Source: Flavobacterium psychroterrae | GTDB taxonomy: Bacteria > Bacteroidota > Bacteroidia > Flavobacteriales > Flavobacteriaceae | NCBI RefSeq assembly: GCF_018380615.1 | Contig: NZ_JAGYVZ010000004.1 | Coordinates: 62,001-126,000, forward strand | Direction of reading: 5' to 3' | DNA: 64,000 nucleotides | Shown here: positions 33,501 to 41,901 of the stretch, piece after piece | Layout: each line of letters begins with the position of its first letter | Position numbering within the stretch: position 1 is the stretch's first letter | Translations under genes and position numbers: made by a program | The notes under the pieces: model-generated | What the model was told of the DNA's origin: nothing | Databases searched by the model: none | Seen by the model: only the letters and a program-made list of their open reading frames with translations

Positions 33501-34031
33501 TTAAATTATTTTATCGGCGTATATTTTTTTTAATAGCTGCACCTTTGGATCAATTACGATTTGGCAATAATGTGAATCCTGATTGTTATTGTAATAGTTT
33601 TGATGATCTTCTTCGGCATTGTAAAAGACTTCGAAAGATTTTAATTCAGTAACAATTGAATCTTCATATAATGATGCCACTTCTTCAAAAACCTGCTGCG
33701 CAATCTCCTTTTGTTCATCATCATGATATAAAACAATCGAACGATATTGCGTTCCTTTGTCTGCTCCCTGACGATTTAAAGTTGTTGGATCATGACTTGT
33801 CATAAAGATATAAACTAAATCATGATATGAAATTATATCAGGATTAAAAGTAACTTGTATGACTTCGGCGTGACCGGTTCTGCCTGTGCGAACTTCTCGA
33901 TATGGCGGATTTTTAATAAAACCTCCCGAAAAGCCTGATTTTAAGGATTCAATCCCTTTTAAACGTTGAATTACTGCTTCAATACACCAAAAACATCCAC
34001 CACCAAAAGTAGCGACTGATAAATTTTCCAT
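33501..34031 (-). CDS. msrA: Peptide methionine sulfoxide reductase MsrA
   Basis: This 176-residue enzyme has the catalytic motif GGGCFWCIEAVIQ (about residues 10-22), in which the first Cys attacks Met-S-sulfoxide. GHAEVIQVTFNP (about 53-64), DPTTLNRQGADKGTQYRS (about 81-98) and AEEDHQNYY (about 140-148) are the other conserved blocks. No signal peptide is seen, so it acts in the cytoplasm. No MsrB is encoded nearby. It is divergent from the class V PLP enzyme gene at 34211. Confidence 0.96.
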   Translation of the reverse strand: MENLSVATFGGGCFWCIEAVIQRLKGIESLKSGFSGGFIKNPPYREVRTGRTGHAEVIQVTFNPDIISYHDLVYIFMTSHDPTTLNRQGADKGTQYRSIVLYHDDEQKEIAQQVFEEVASLYEDSIVTELKSFEVFYNAEEDHQNYYNNNQDSHYCQIVIDPKVQLLKKIYADKII

Positions 34032-34181
34032 AAAAGTATTGTTTAAGTTTACTTGCCCTATTAATCCGATAGAATATTATGATAAATTATTAGCAAAACA
34101 ACAATTTAATTAAAGATACTAAACGGATATTGAATGTTTGAATTTTGCAATTGATAAATTCGCAATTCTATAAAAAAGCAA

Positions 34182-34189
34182 TATATTTG
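34182..34189 (+). promoter_or_regulatory. -7 element upstream of the class V PLP enzyme gene
   Basis: TATATTTG matches TAnnTTTG and lies 22 bp before the ATG at 34211. The usual TTG is not found at 17-20 bp. Confidence 0.4.
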
Positions 34190-34210
34190 CAATCAAACTC
34201 AGGCACACTA

Positions 34211-35698
34211 ATGAATAGCAAAAATAGTACCACCACTTTAGAAACTTATTTTCAGGAATTTAGACAACATATTGTTGGAATTGATCAGGAATTTTCTTCT
34301 CCATATGGCAAAAAAAAGATCATATATACGGATTGGACTGCCAGCGGAAGGTTATATAGACCAATTGAGGAGAAACTTCTAAATAATTTCGGACCTTTTG
34401 TAGCCAATACTCACACAGAAACTACTGTGTCAGGTACTGCCATGACAAAAGCGTATCATCATGCCAGAAATATTATCAAGCGCCATGCAAATGCAAATAA
34501 TGATGATGTTTTAATTACTGATGGAACCGGAATGACTGGTGTTGTCAATAAATTTCAACGTATTTTAGGATTAAAGATTCCTGAGAATTTAAAAGATTTT
34601 ATTACTGTCCCTACAGAAAAAAAGCCAATTGTATTTATTTCGCACATGGAACATCATTCCAATCAAACGTCTTGGTTAGAAACTATTGCTGATGTTGAGA
34701 TCATTCCGTCTTGCGAAAAAGGACTTTTTTGTTTGGATAATTTGGCTTTATTATTAGAAAAATATGCTGACAGAACGATAAAAATCGCTTCTATTACTTC
34801 ATGTTCAAATGTTACGGGTTTAAAAACTCCTTTTCATGAAGCGGCAAAATTGATGCATCAAAATAACGGAGTCTGTTTTGTAGATTTCGCTTGTTCAGGA
34901 CCTTATGTAGAAATTGATATGCATCCTGAAGATCCGGAGTCGTATCTTGATGCTATTTTCTTTTCACCTCATAAATTTTTAGGTGGTCCGGGAACTTCGG
35001 GTGTTTTAATATTTAATAAAAAATTATACAATAATATGATTCCTGATTGTCCCGGCGGCGGAACCGTAAGCTGGACAAATCCTTGGGGTGAACATAAATA
35101 TATTGATAATATTGAGGATCGCGAAGATGGAGGAACTCCTGGTTTCCTACAGGTTATTAAAACGGCGCTGGCAATTGAGTTGAAGGAAGAAATGGGAATT
35201 GAAAACATTTTACAGCGTGAACACGAAATTGTTGATTTTGTTTTTAAAGAATTAGATGCTGTTTCTAATATCAAGATTTTAGCTGGACAACATCAAAATC
35301 GTTTGGGTGTAGTTTCATTTTTTATAGAAAATCTTCATTTTAATCTAGGAGTAAAATTGCTGAATGATAAATTTGGGATTCAAACCAGAGGAGGATGCAG
35401 TTGTGCAGGAACTTACGGGCATTTTTTATTACATGTAGATCAGGAAACTTCGAATAAATTGATTGATGAAATTACAATTGGTGATTTAATCAAAAAACCA
35501 GGATGGATCAGAATGTCGATTCACCCAACAACTACAGATCAGGAAATTGCTTTTGTTTGTGCAAGTATAAAGGATTTAGCTGAGAACCATGAAAGATGGG
35601 CTTTAGATTATTCTTATAATAAAAACACAAACGAATTTGTTCATAAAAATGCGACTTCATTTGAGGATGAATTGGTTGCGGGGTGGTTTAAAAGTTAG
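34211..35698 (+). CDS. Class V aminotransferase / cysteine desulfurase-like PLP enzyme
   Basis: This 495-residue fold-type I PLP enzyme has TDWTASGRLYRPIEEKL (about residues 37-53), HMEHHSNQTSWLE (about 145-157), CSNVTGLKTPFHEAAKL (about 198-214) and FVDFACSGPY (about 222-231). The PLP lysine lies in FFSPHKFLGGPGTSG (about 251-265). A late Cys motif, RGGCSCAGTYGH (about 396-407), sits where cysteine desulfurases carry the catalytic Cys loop. The true reaction is unknown; Cys or Sec desulfuration or an amino transfer is possible. The in-frame TTG at 34145 is rejected because a -7 box lies between it and the ATG. Confidence 0.82.
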   Translation: MNSKNSTTTLETYFQEFRQHIVGIDQEFSSPYGKKKIIYTDWTASGRLYRPIEEKLLNNFGPFVANTHTETTVSGTAMTKAYHHARNIIKRHANANNDDVLITDGTGMTGVVNKFQRILGLKIPENLKDFITVPTEKKPIVFISHMEHHSNQTSWLETIADVEIIPSCEKGLFCLDNLALLLEKYADRTIKIASITSCSNVTGLKTPFHEAAKLMHQNNGVCFVDFACSGPYVEIDMHPEDPESYLDAIFFSPHKFLGGPGTSGVLIFNKKLYNNMIPDCPGGGTVSWTNPWGEHKYIDNIEDREDGGTPGFLQVIKTALAIELKEEMGIENILQREHEIVDFVFKELDAVSNIKILAGQHQNRLGVVSFFIENLHFNLGVKLLNDKFGIQTRGGCSCAGTYGHFLLHVDQETSNKLIDEITIGDLIKKPGWIRMSIHPTTTDQEIAFVCASIKDLAENHERWALDYSYNKNTNEFVHKNATSFEDELVAGWFKS

Positions 35699-35820
35699 AT
35701 TGGCTTTTTTTACCGCAAAGTTTGCAAAGTTTTTACGTAAAGAGCTCAACGTTTTTTTATAGATTGTAAATAATTTATTTTTTAAGATTATAAAGCTTTG
35801 TGTTGAAATTATAATAAAGT

Positions 35821-35852
35821 AAACCGGACAGATTTTTAAAACCTGTCCGGTT
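35821..35852 (+). terminator. Hairpin downstream of the class V PLP enzyme gene
   Basis: AACCGGACAG (35821-35830) pairs with CTGTCCGGTT (35842-35851) around an 11-base loop. The T-run is interrupted, so efficiency is uncertain. Between the gene and this hairpin lies a CGCAAAGTTTGCAAAGTT repeat phrase. Confidence 0.7.
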
Positions 35853-35904
35853 TGTTGTTTATAAATATTTTTTATAACTTTTGAAAAAGTTAGCAATATA
35901 TCAA

Positions 35905-36762
35905 ATGAAAATTTTTAAAGAGTTCAAAGAATTTAATGAATATGTAGGATTAAAAATGCCGGTTGATAATGATATAGATATTGGTTACTATGATGCTGCA
36001 AATATGCGAACAAAATCTGAAGCTGTTACGGCTGATTTTTATCGTATTTCTATCAAATTTAATTATGTAGATAAATCTCAGGCACTTCCAAAACCTATAG
36101 ATGCTATTTTTTTCAGCAGTCCAACAATGTCAAACGGATGGAATGTTGAGCCAAACTATACAGGAATGTATTTGCAATTATCTAAAAAAATAATAGAAGA
36201 AAACAGATTTTTATTTAAAACTTATCTGGATTATGGTCAGCACGAAGCTTTATTTTTGACAAAAAATGAAGTGGATGAAATAACTACGCTTTTTGGCTTA
36301 ATGCATAAATATTATATAAGTGAAAGTCGAAACTTCAATGTATTACTTTCGTATGTAAACGTGCTAATATCAGTAGTTGAAACTTTTTACAGCAGACAAT
36401 TTTCTACAAACCCAAAACAATATAATCGAATTGTTACTGATTTTCAGCAAAGCTTAAAGGATTACTATAATCAGCCTGTAAAACAATTACCTAATGTTCA
36501 GTATTTTGCAGATCAATTAGGATTAACTCCTAATTATTTAGGTGATATCATCAAACATTTCACGAACAAATCTGCGCTTGAAAATATCCATGAATTTGTA
36601 ATTAAAAAAGCAAAGGAATTATTAGAGAAAAATACTTCAATGAATAATACCGAAGTCGCTTATCACTTAGGGTTTGAATATCCCAATTATTTTTCTAAAT
36701 TTTTTAGAAAACAAGTAAATCTTACTCCTAAAGAGTATCGGGAAAAAATTAAAAATTTATAA
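35905..36762 (+). CDS. AraC-family transcriptional regulator
   Basis: This 285-residue protein has a C-terminal AraC domain (about residues 185-284). The first helix-turn-helix is at LPNVQYFADQLGLTPNYLGDIIKHF. The second is at NNTEVAYHLGFEYPNYFSKFFRKQVNLTPKEYR, ending with the conserved PxxYR. The N-terminal 170 residues are a cupin-like sensing domain without a recognised ligand. The preferred ATG at 35905 replaces a TTG eight codons upstream. The oxidoreductase gene 130 bp downstream on the same strand is a possible target (inference). Confidence 0.9.
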   Translation: MKIFKEFKEFNEYVGLKMPVDNDIDIGYYDAANMRTKSEAVTADFYRISIKFNYVDKSQALPKPIDAIFFSSPTMSNGWNVEPNYTGMYLQLSKKIIEENRFLFKTYLDYGQHEALFLTKNEVDEITTLFGLMHKYYISESRNFNVLLSYVNVLISVVETFYSRQFSTNPKQYNRIVTDFQQSLKDYYNQPVKQLPNVQYFADQLGLTPNYLGDIIKHFTNKSALENIHEFVIKKAKELLEKNTSMNNTEVAYHLGFEYPNYFSKFFRKQVNLTPKEYREKIKNL

Positions 36763-36775
36763 ATCAATTACAACC

Positions 36776-36800
36776 AAAACGTCTTTTAAGGCGTTTTTTT
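36776..36800 (+). terminator. Terminator after the AraC gene
   Basis: AAAACGTCTT (36776-36785) pairs with AAGGCGTTTT (36788-36797), with one G-U pair, and is followed by a T-run. Confidence 0.75.
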
Positions 36801-36863
36801 ATTATCAGTAATTTGTATCTTTTTTTCCGGTGATTTGTTCCACCTTAAGATTCTATCTCTTTT

Positions 36864-36871
36864 TACATTTG
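36864..36871 (+). promoter_or_regulatory. -7 element of the oxidoreductase promoter
   Basis: TACATTTG is a full match to TAnnTTTG, 22 bp upstream of the ATG at 36893. It supports that start over an in-frame codon at 36830. Confidence 0.45.
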
Positions 36872-36892
36872 CCAAGTAAAATTAATCAAACG

Positions 36893-37495
36893 ATGGAAAA
36901 AAAGAAAAAAGTATTACTGATAAACGCTCATTTAACTTATCCAAACTGGTCAGAAGGAAATTTGAACAATTCATTTATCGAAGTTGCAAAGCATTTTTTT
37001 ACAGCTAACAATTATGAAATTTTAGAAACTGTAATTGAGAAAGAATATAATCCCGATGAAGAAGTTAGAAAACACTTAGAAGCTGATATTGTGATTTTAC
37101 AAACTCCAATCAACTGGTTTGGAGCTCCGTGGATTTATAAAAAATATATAGATGAAGTTTTCAACAGCGGATTACATAGTCAAAAATTTCTTTCGGGAGA
37201 TGGAAGAACAAGGGAAGATAGTTCAAAACAATACGGAACTGGCGGAAAAATGCAAGGGAAACAATTTATGATTTGCGCAACATGGAATGCTCCTGAACAA
37301 GCTTTTGGAAATATAGATCAAACTTTACTGCAGGGTAAAACTACATCAGATTTATTTTTAAATATTTCAAGCAATTATCGCTTTTGTGGTGTTGACATTT
37401 TACCGGATTATAATTGTTTTGATATTTATAAAAGTGAAACAATAAAGAAAGATCTTGAAAATTATCCGGCACATTTATCCAAAATATTTTCCTGA
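36893..37495 (+). CDS. NAD(P)H-dependent flavin oxidoreductase (MdaB-like)
   Basis: This 200-residue flavodoxin-fold protein starts MEKKKKVLLINAHLTYPNWSEG, with the nucleotide-binding strand and loop. ADIVILQTPINWFGAPWIYKKYIDEVF (about residues 63-89) is the conserved quinone-reductase block, and WNAPEQAFG (about 129-137) precedes the flavin-contact region. The family reduces quinones or nitro compounds by two electrons, protecting from redox stress. It follows the AraC regulator on the same strand, past a terminator, with its own promoter box. Confidence 0.88.
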   Translation: MEKKKKVLLINAHLTYPNWSEGNLNNSFIEVAKHFFTANNYEILETVIEKEYNPDEEVRKHLEADIVILQTPINWFGAPWIYKKYIDEVFNSGLHSQKFLSGDGRTREDSSKQYGTGGKMQGKQFMICATWNAPEQAFGNIDQTLLQGKTTSDLFLNISSNYRFCGVDILPDYNCFDIYKSETIKKDLENYPAHLSKIFS

Positions 37496-37499
37496 ATAT

Positions 37500-37648
37500 T
37501 TTACCGCAAGGTTCGCTAAGATTTTTTATTAGTATGTTAAAAAACACAAAGTTCCCAAAGCTGGTTAAATACAAAGCTTTGTGAACTTTGTGTTTATGTT
37601 CATACTGTTGGTGAAAAATTTGTGCACTCTGCGGTAAAAATCAATTTG
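37500..37648. repeat. Nested palindrome of TTTGTG/ACTTTG words
   Basis: The outer arms are TTTTACCGCAAGGTTCGCTAA near 37498 (20-base core TTTACCGCAAGGTTCGCTAA) and a complement ending CTCTGCGGTAAAAA near 37641. The inner arms ACACAAAGTTCCCAAAGC (near 37545) and GCTTTGTGAACTTTGTGT (near 37577) pair almost completely. It lies just after the oxidoreductase stop and is related to phrases at 1085-1135 and 35708-35745. Confidence 0.75.
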
Positions 37649-37692
37649 GTTTTGAACGTTTTTATTTCTTATAAATTTAAAATTTCTTGTTT

Positions 37693-37753
37693 AGCCCCGA
37701 TAGAGCTGATATCCTTTGAGAGGAACGAACAAAGATAAAGGCGAAAGCGGGAC
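37693..37753 (+). repeat. Dispersed structured element, copy 3 (shorter)
   Basis: On the plus strand it reads AGCCCCGATAGAGCTGATAT, then CCTTTGAGAGGAACGAACAAAG, where only CTTTG and CAAAG pair, then AAGGCGAAAGCGGGAC. Flanks align with copies 1 and 2. It lies between the convergent oxidoreductase and APC permease genes. Confidence 0.65.
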
Positions 37754-37797
37754 AAAAGGTCTTTTAAACTTTATATGGTTCTGCTCCAAAAAAAAAT

Positions 37798-39540
37798 CTA
37801 CATAATCAAGCGAACTCCGCCAAGATCCGAAACTCTGTACGAGAATTTATTTCCGGGAGAACCAATAAACATGAAATTTTTGGGGATTTTCCATTTTTTA
37901 GATAGTTCATCAATAATTTCGGGACCAAAAACACCTTGAATTTCAAGATATTCCAGATCAATTTCATCATATGCGCGATCTAAAACTTCGAGATCTTTTA
38001 TGAGCGCGTCATTATTTGATGTGTCATTTTTGACATGAACGATTTTCAGTTTATTAGTAGTTTCATTGCCCTGGACATATTGTAAAACTTTGTTGAGAAT
38101 AGCAATGTCATCACCTTTAGTAAAAAACACGAATTCCTGCGAATTGATTTCGACACTCATTTTCTGTAAATACCTATTACTTAAAATTACCATTTTACGT
38201 AACGGCTGATAGAAATATTCTAAAGCTTCGATTAAAAGCCGAATTAAAAAGACACGATTAAGCATGATCCCGATAAAAATTAAGGAAGGAACCATATATT
38301 TTAAAAAGGTATAAAACGAATTAATGTTAAATTTTATGTTACCAATGAAAGCGGCGATAATAAATGAAACTGCCAGAACAACTGCGATTCCTTTTGCACG
38401 CTCGGGTCTTGGTAATTTTCGGCGTTTGAATTTGAGTAATAAATTCCCGATGCCGAATAATGCCATTACTGCTAAAAACGAAAAGGTGTAAACTCCTGCC
38501 AAAGATTCTAAATGTCCGTGTGTGGCAAATAACACAGAAATACACAAAACCAAAAAACTAATTACAATTCTATAATGAGAACCCCTTGCATTTTGTTTTA
38601 GAAAATAATTTGGTAGAATTCTATCTAATGTCATTCGGTTTAATAATCCGGAAACTCCCACAAATGAGGTCAATACGGCACCACATAAGACTAAAACGGC
38701 ATCAATAGAAATCAACCACGCCAGCCAGGATCCGCCAGTTGTTTGTCCTAAATGGGCGAGAAGAGATTCTTTATTAGCGCCAACTTCGGTCAGTGGAATT
38801 ACACTTATTAATAAAATAGCGATTACAGGATTGAAGAAACTAACAATCGCCCACATGTTTCTTAAGGTTTTTGGAAAAACGCCATGTTCTTGTTCTTCAA
38901 CAAAATTAGCTGAACTCTCAAAACCTGATATTCCGAGCATTGCTGCCGAAAAACCTAAAAAAAGAGCCGTTTTAATGTTTCCGTATGCAATAGGTGTTTC
39001 CCAATTGATATGAAAAGTTTCTAAACCATTATTTAAAACAAACCAAAGTGAGGCTAAAACCAATAAACTTAAAGTAGCTAAATGTGTGATGAAAATAATT
39101 ACCGCTACAAATGCAGATTCGCCAATTCCTAAAATTGCAAGTCCCGTAAATAGCACTAAAACAATGACGGTTGCAATTGTTATATTTAAACTTTCAAATA
39201 TTCCGTGTAGATAATGCATACCTTCTGAAGCCGAAATTACTGCCGTTGCCATGTAAGACAAAACAATTAAGGTGGCGGCTAATGAGGCTAATCGTTTTGT
39301 TGATGTATTTAATAAAACATTGTATGCGCCTCCGTTTAAAGGTATTGCACCAACAACTTCTCCGTAAATTTTTCTGAATAAATACAAAACTACGGCAACA
39401 ATCAACAATGAAATCCAGGCGTATTGTCCGGCATATAATATTGTTAATGCCGAAACATATAAACAAGAGGAACTAATATCGTTGCCGCAAATTGCTGTTG
39501 CCTGTAATTGATTTAATTTTTTGTGTACAAGTTCTTTCAT
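37798..39540 (-). CDS. APC-superfamily amino acid permease
   Basis: This 580-residue protein has about 12 membrane helices (about residues 10-440). AVVGAIPLNGGAYNVLL-like sequence at about 62-78, with the conserved GG near TM2, and SGFESSANFVEEQEHG (about 204-219) are typical of APC permeases. A C-terminal soluble region of about 130 residues (about 448-580, EFVFFTKGDDIAILNKVLQYV onward) resembles a universal-stress-like or regulatory domain. The substrate is not readable. It is transcribed alone. Confidence 0.85.
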   Translation of the reverse strand: MKELVHKKLNQLQATAICGNDISSSCLYVSALTILYAGQYAWISLLIVAVVLYLFRKIYGEVVGAIPLNGGAYNVLLNTSTKRLASLAATLIVLSYMATAVISASEGMHYLHGIFESLNITIATVIVLVLFTGLAILGIGESAFVAVIIFITHLATLSLLVLASLWFVLNNGLETFHINWETPIAYGNIKTALFLGFSAAMLGISGFESSANFVEEQEHGVFPKTLRNMWAIVSFFNPVIAILLISVIPLTEVGANKESLLAHLGQTTGGSWLAWLISIDAVLVLCGAVLTSFVGVSGLLNRMTLDRILPNYFLKQNARGSHYRIVISFLVLCISVLFATHGHLESLAGVYTFSFLAVMALFGIGNLLLKFKRRKLPRPERAKGIAVVLAVSFIIAAFIGNIKFNINSFYTFLKYMVPSLIFIGIMLNRVFLIRLLIEALEYFYQPLRKMVILSNRYLQKMSVEINSQEFVFFTKGDDIAILNKVLQYVQGNETTNKLKIVHVKNDTSNNDALIKDLEVLDRAYDEIDLEYLEIQGVFGPEIIDELSKKWKIPKNFMFIGSPGNKFSYRVSDLGGVRLIM

Positions 39541-39671
39541 AGTTATTCAGGATTAAAACACGATTAACTCAACAAAATGTAGCAACAAGCAAATTCTTAA
39601 AAGAAGGCAGGTATAATATAAGGACTAAAAAGTATTTTAGTTAATGTGTATTAAATTCTAAATTAGGGAAA

Positions 39672-40142
39672 TTATTTGGATTGCTGAAACTTTTTGAGCG
39701 ACAATAAGGCTTGTTCCTGAATTTTGTTTTGAAAAAATCCTGTCCATCCTAATAAATATCCCGTAGGTCCAAAGGCTTGTTTCGACCATTTCCAAACATC
39801 AAAACTATCTGTATGTTTGATAATTAGTCCGTCCTGAAAAGCAAATTCAGCTGATATTCTATTGATTACGTTTCTATTGGTTTTGGTAAATTTATAGGTA
39901 GCAACCCATCTTGCAGAACCTGTAGAATCATCTGCTTTTATATCTGAAAATTCAATTTTAAGATTGCCTTTGCTTCTAAAGATAAGCATTTCCCACATTT
40001 TAGAAACCTGATCTTCTTTTAGTAAGCCAAATGCAGGATCAACAAAATGAACTTTAGGATGATAACATTCGCTCATTGTTTTAGCATCAGCATTTGAAAA
40101 AGCAGTGTAGAATTTTGTAATTAGAGCTTCGTTAGCATTCAT
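39672..40142 (-). CDS. NTF2-like (SnoaL) protein
   Basis: This 156-residue protein begins ALITKFYTAFSNADAKTMSECYHPKVHFVDPAFG (about residues 5-38), the typical start of SnoaL/NTF2-like domains that form a cone-shaped ligand pocket. ARWVATYKFTKTNRNVINRISAEFAFQDGLI (about 78-108) completes the beta sheet. It has no signal peptide. The family includes isomerases and ligand-binding proteins; function here is unknown. Confidence 0.82.
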   Translation of the reverse strand: MNANEALITKFYTAFSNADAKTMSECYHPKVHFVDPAFGLLKEDQVSKMWEMLIFRSKGNLKIEFSDIKADDSTGSARWVATYKFTKTNRNVINRISAEFAFQDGLIIKHTDSFDVWKWSKQAFGPTGYLLGWTGFFQNKIQEQALLSLKKFQQSK

Positions 40143-40195
40143 AGGATATTGTAATTAGACTATAAATATAGGATTTATTAAAACAAATATTTTAT

Positions 40196-40720
40196 TTATA
40201 AAGCACTAATTGCTGCTGCAGTATCAAATGATTTTTTAGATTTATCGAAGGCTGTCGAAAAATAGGTCATTTTATTTGAGGCAGTAAAATATCCTGTTTG
40301 ATCACCAAAAGCATTAGAATTTCCTGTAACAATAAATCTAATGCCTTTGATATCATTTTTTTTAAGTTTAACCATTTCAGCAGGAGTAAAGTAATAGTAA
40401 GATGATGTTTTACCATCGACAGTTTCATTACTGTTTTTGTCAACGCACGGAATCACATCTCCATTTGCTAAATCAACATAAAGTCCTCCTGAAATTTTTG
40501 TTTTATCACTGGTTGTACCAATGCTTAATTTTAAAACTCCTCCTTTATCTGTTTTGGCAATCTGAACATTTGCTTCACCTGTATAAACATACTTTTCGCA
40601 AATAAAAGTATACGTTTGTGTTGCAGGAAAAGGCTTAGAACCTTTTATACTCATTGTTTCCTGAGCATTTGCAAAAGTAGAAATTAACAGTAGGATAAAA
40701 AGAGATAATTTTAAATTCAT
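40196..40720 (-). CDS. Exported protein of unknown function
   Basis: This 174-residue protein has a clear signal peptide (MNLKLSLFILLLISTFANA). The mature part starts QETMSIKGSKPF and is beta-rich, with SIKGSKPFPATQTYTFICE and GGLYVDLANGDVIPCVDKN (about residues 78-96). Two cysteines could form a disulfide. I do not recognise a family. It starts 8 bp after the lipoprotein gene stop and is probably expressed with it and the M23 gene, suggesting an envelope role. Confidence 0.75.
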   Translation of the reverse strand: MNLKLSLFILLLISTFANAQETMSIKGSKPFPATQTYTFICEKYVYTGEANVQIAKTDKGGVLKLSIGTTSDKTKISGGLYVDLANGDVIPCVDKNSNETVDGKTSSYYYFTPAEMVKLKKNDIKGIRFIVTGNSNAFGDQTGYFTASNKMTYFSTAFDKSKKSFDTAAAISAL

Positions 40721-40728
40721 AGTTTATT

Positions 40729-41205
40729 TTATTGTTCTGTTAGTTTTGAATCAAATTTTTCATCCCAATCCATTGATTTAATGGCAGAAATCAAATTATC
40801 TTCATTCACAAAAACGCGTAATTCTTTATTGGCAACTTTTTTTGTGTATAAGGCGTGATAACGGTAAACCACTTCTTGTTTTGTTTTATAAACGCCATCT
40901 AATTTTAAATCTATAAAATTACCGTAGTATTGTCTAAATCGCTGACATGTTTTTGTCAATCGTTCTTCGGTCGTGTTTTCTCTGACTGAGGACGTAACTT
41001 CGGTTTCGTTAAAAGGTTTAAACTTTGATGTGTTACAAGTTTCTAAAACTCGTTTTCCTAGTTCGTAGGCTTTTTGCTGCTGATTAGAATTAATTTCTGC
41101 ACCAGAAATTTTCTTAATTTTCAAATCTTCAGTGTCTCTACTAATGTTTTTGGATTTACATCCAATTAACAACAACAAACATATAATCAATCCTGCTTTC
41201 TTCAT
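40729..41205 (-). CDS. Putative lipoprotein of unknown function
   Basis: The product, 158 residues from the ATG at 41205 (or 160 from 41211), starts MKKAGLIICLLLLIGCKSK. This is a lipoprotein signal with the lipobox LIGC. The mature part is hydrophilic and helical, with KAYELGKRVLETCNTSKF and TKTCQRFRQYYGNFIDLKLDG, and carries two cysteines. No family is recognised. It lies between the M23 gene (stop at 41212) and the exported protein gene, with almost no spacing. Confidence 0.75.
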   Translation of the reverse strand: MKKAGLIICLLLLIGCKSKNISRDTEDLKIKKISGAEINSNQQQKAYELGKRVLETCNTSKFKPFNETEVTSSVRENTTEERLTKTCQRFRQYYGNFIDLKLDGVYKTKQEVVYRYHALYTKKVANKELRVFVNEDNLISAIKSMDWDEKFDSKLTEQ

Positions 41206-41211
41206 AATCAT

Positions 41212-41889
41212 TTAAGTAATTTTTAATAATAAGTTCGGGTCAGGGCAGTTTTCTATATAGAAATTCAAATCATTTGTATTGCAAACTCCTGGATAATCGC
41301 CAAAATATTCTTCAATATTTTTTATAATTTGAAAATGCACATGAGGTGCATAATCCCCGTTAACATCTGCATTACCTAAGGTTCCAATTTTTTCCCCTTT
41401 ATTAAAAACTGTCCCGACACTAAGGTTTTCTATACTTTCTAACGATAAATGTCCGTATAAAGTATAAAATTTTTCATTTTCAACAATGTGTTCTAAAATT
41501 ATTGTAGGTCCGTAATCTCCCAAACCAATGTTATTTTTAAAACTATGAACCTTTCCATTCAATGGCGCCAAAACTGCTGTGTCAACTTTTGTCCATAAGT
41601 CCAAACCAATATGAATGTTGCGTTCCGGAATAGCATCATTTTTAAAAATAGTACTTCGCTGATACAAAGTCCGTCCTTCAATATAGCCGCCAAAAGCAAC
41701 TTCTGCATTGTTTTTCTCTAAATAATTTGAAATAAAATCCTCAAATTCTTTTGGGTTTTCAGGTTTACATTCCATGAATTCCTGATTGGTTACAGATAAA
41801 TCAAGCGGAATATATTTTGAAAAATCAATACTGGAATCAATAATTTTAGTAGATGGCAAGGCTTTTAAAATGGAGACAAGAGGTTTCAT
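41212..41889 (-). CDS. M23-family peptidase-like protein
   Basis: This 225-residue protein contains HIGLDLWTKVDTAVLAPLNGKV (about residues 93-114), with the H-x3-D zinc motif, and the second motif APHVHFQI (about 181-188). Between them lie TLYGHLSLESI and GEKIGTLGNADVNGDY. This is the LytM/M23 endopeptidase fold, which usually cuts peptidoglycan cross-links. No signal peptide is visible, which is unusual for a cell-wall enzyme and leaves open an intracellular or unconventional route. It heads the group with the lipoprotein and exported protein genes. Confidence 0.87.
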   Translation of the reverse strand: MKPLVSILKALPSTKIIDSSIDFSKYIPLDLSVTNQEFMECKPENPKEFEDFISNYLEKNNAEVAFGGYIEGRTLYQRSTIFKNDAIPERNIHIGLDLWTKVDTAVLAPLNGKVHSFKNNIGLGDYGPTIILEHIVENEKFYTLYGHLSLESIENLSVGTVFNKGEKIGTLGNADVNGDYAPHVHFQIIKNIEEYFGDYPGVCNTNDLNFYIENCPDPNLLLKIT

Positions 41890-41901
41890 AAAGTTTTAAA
41901 T

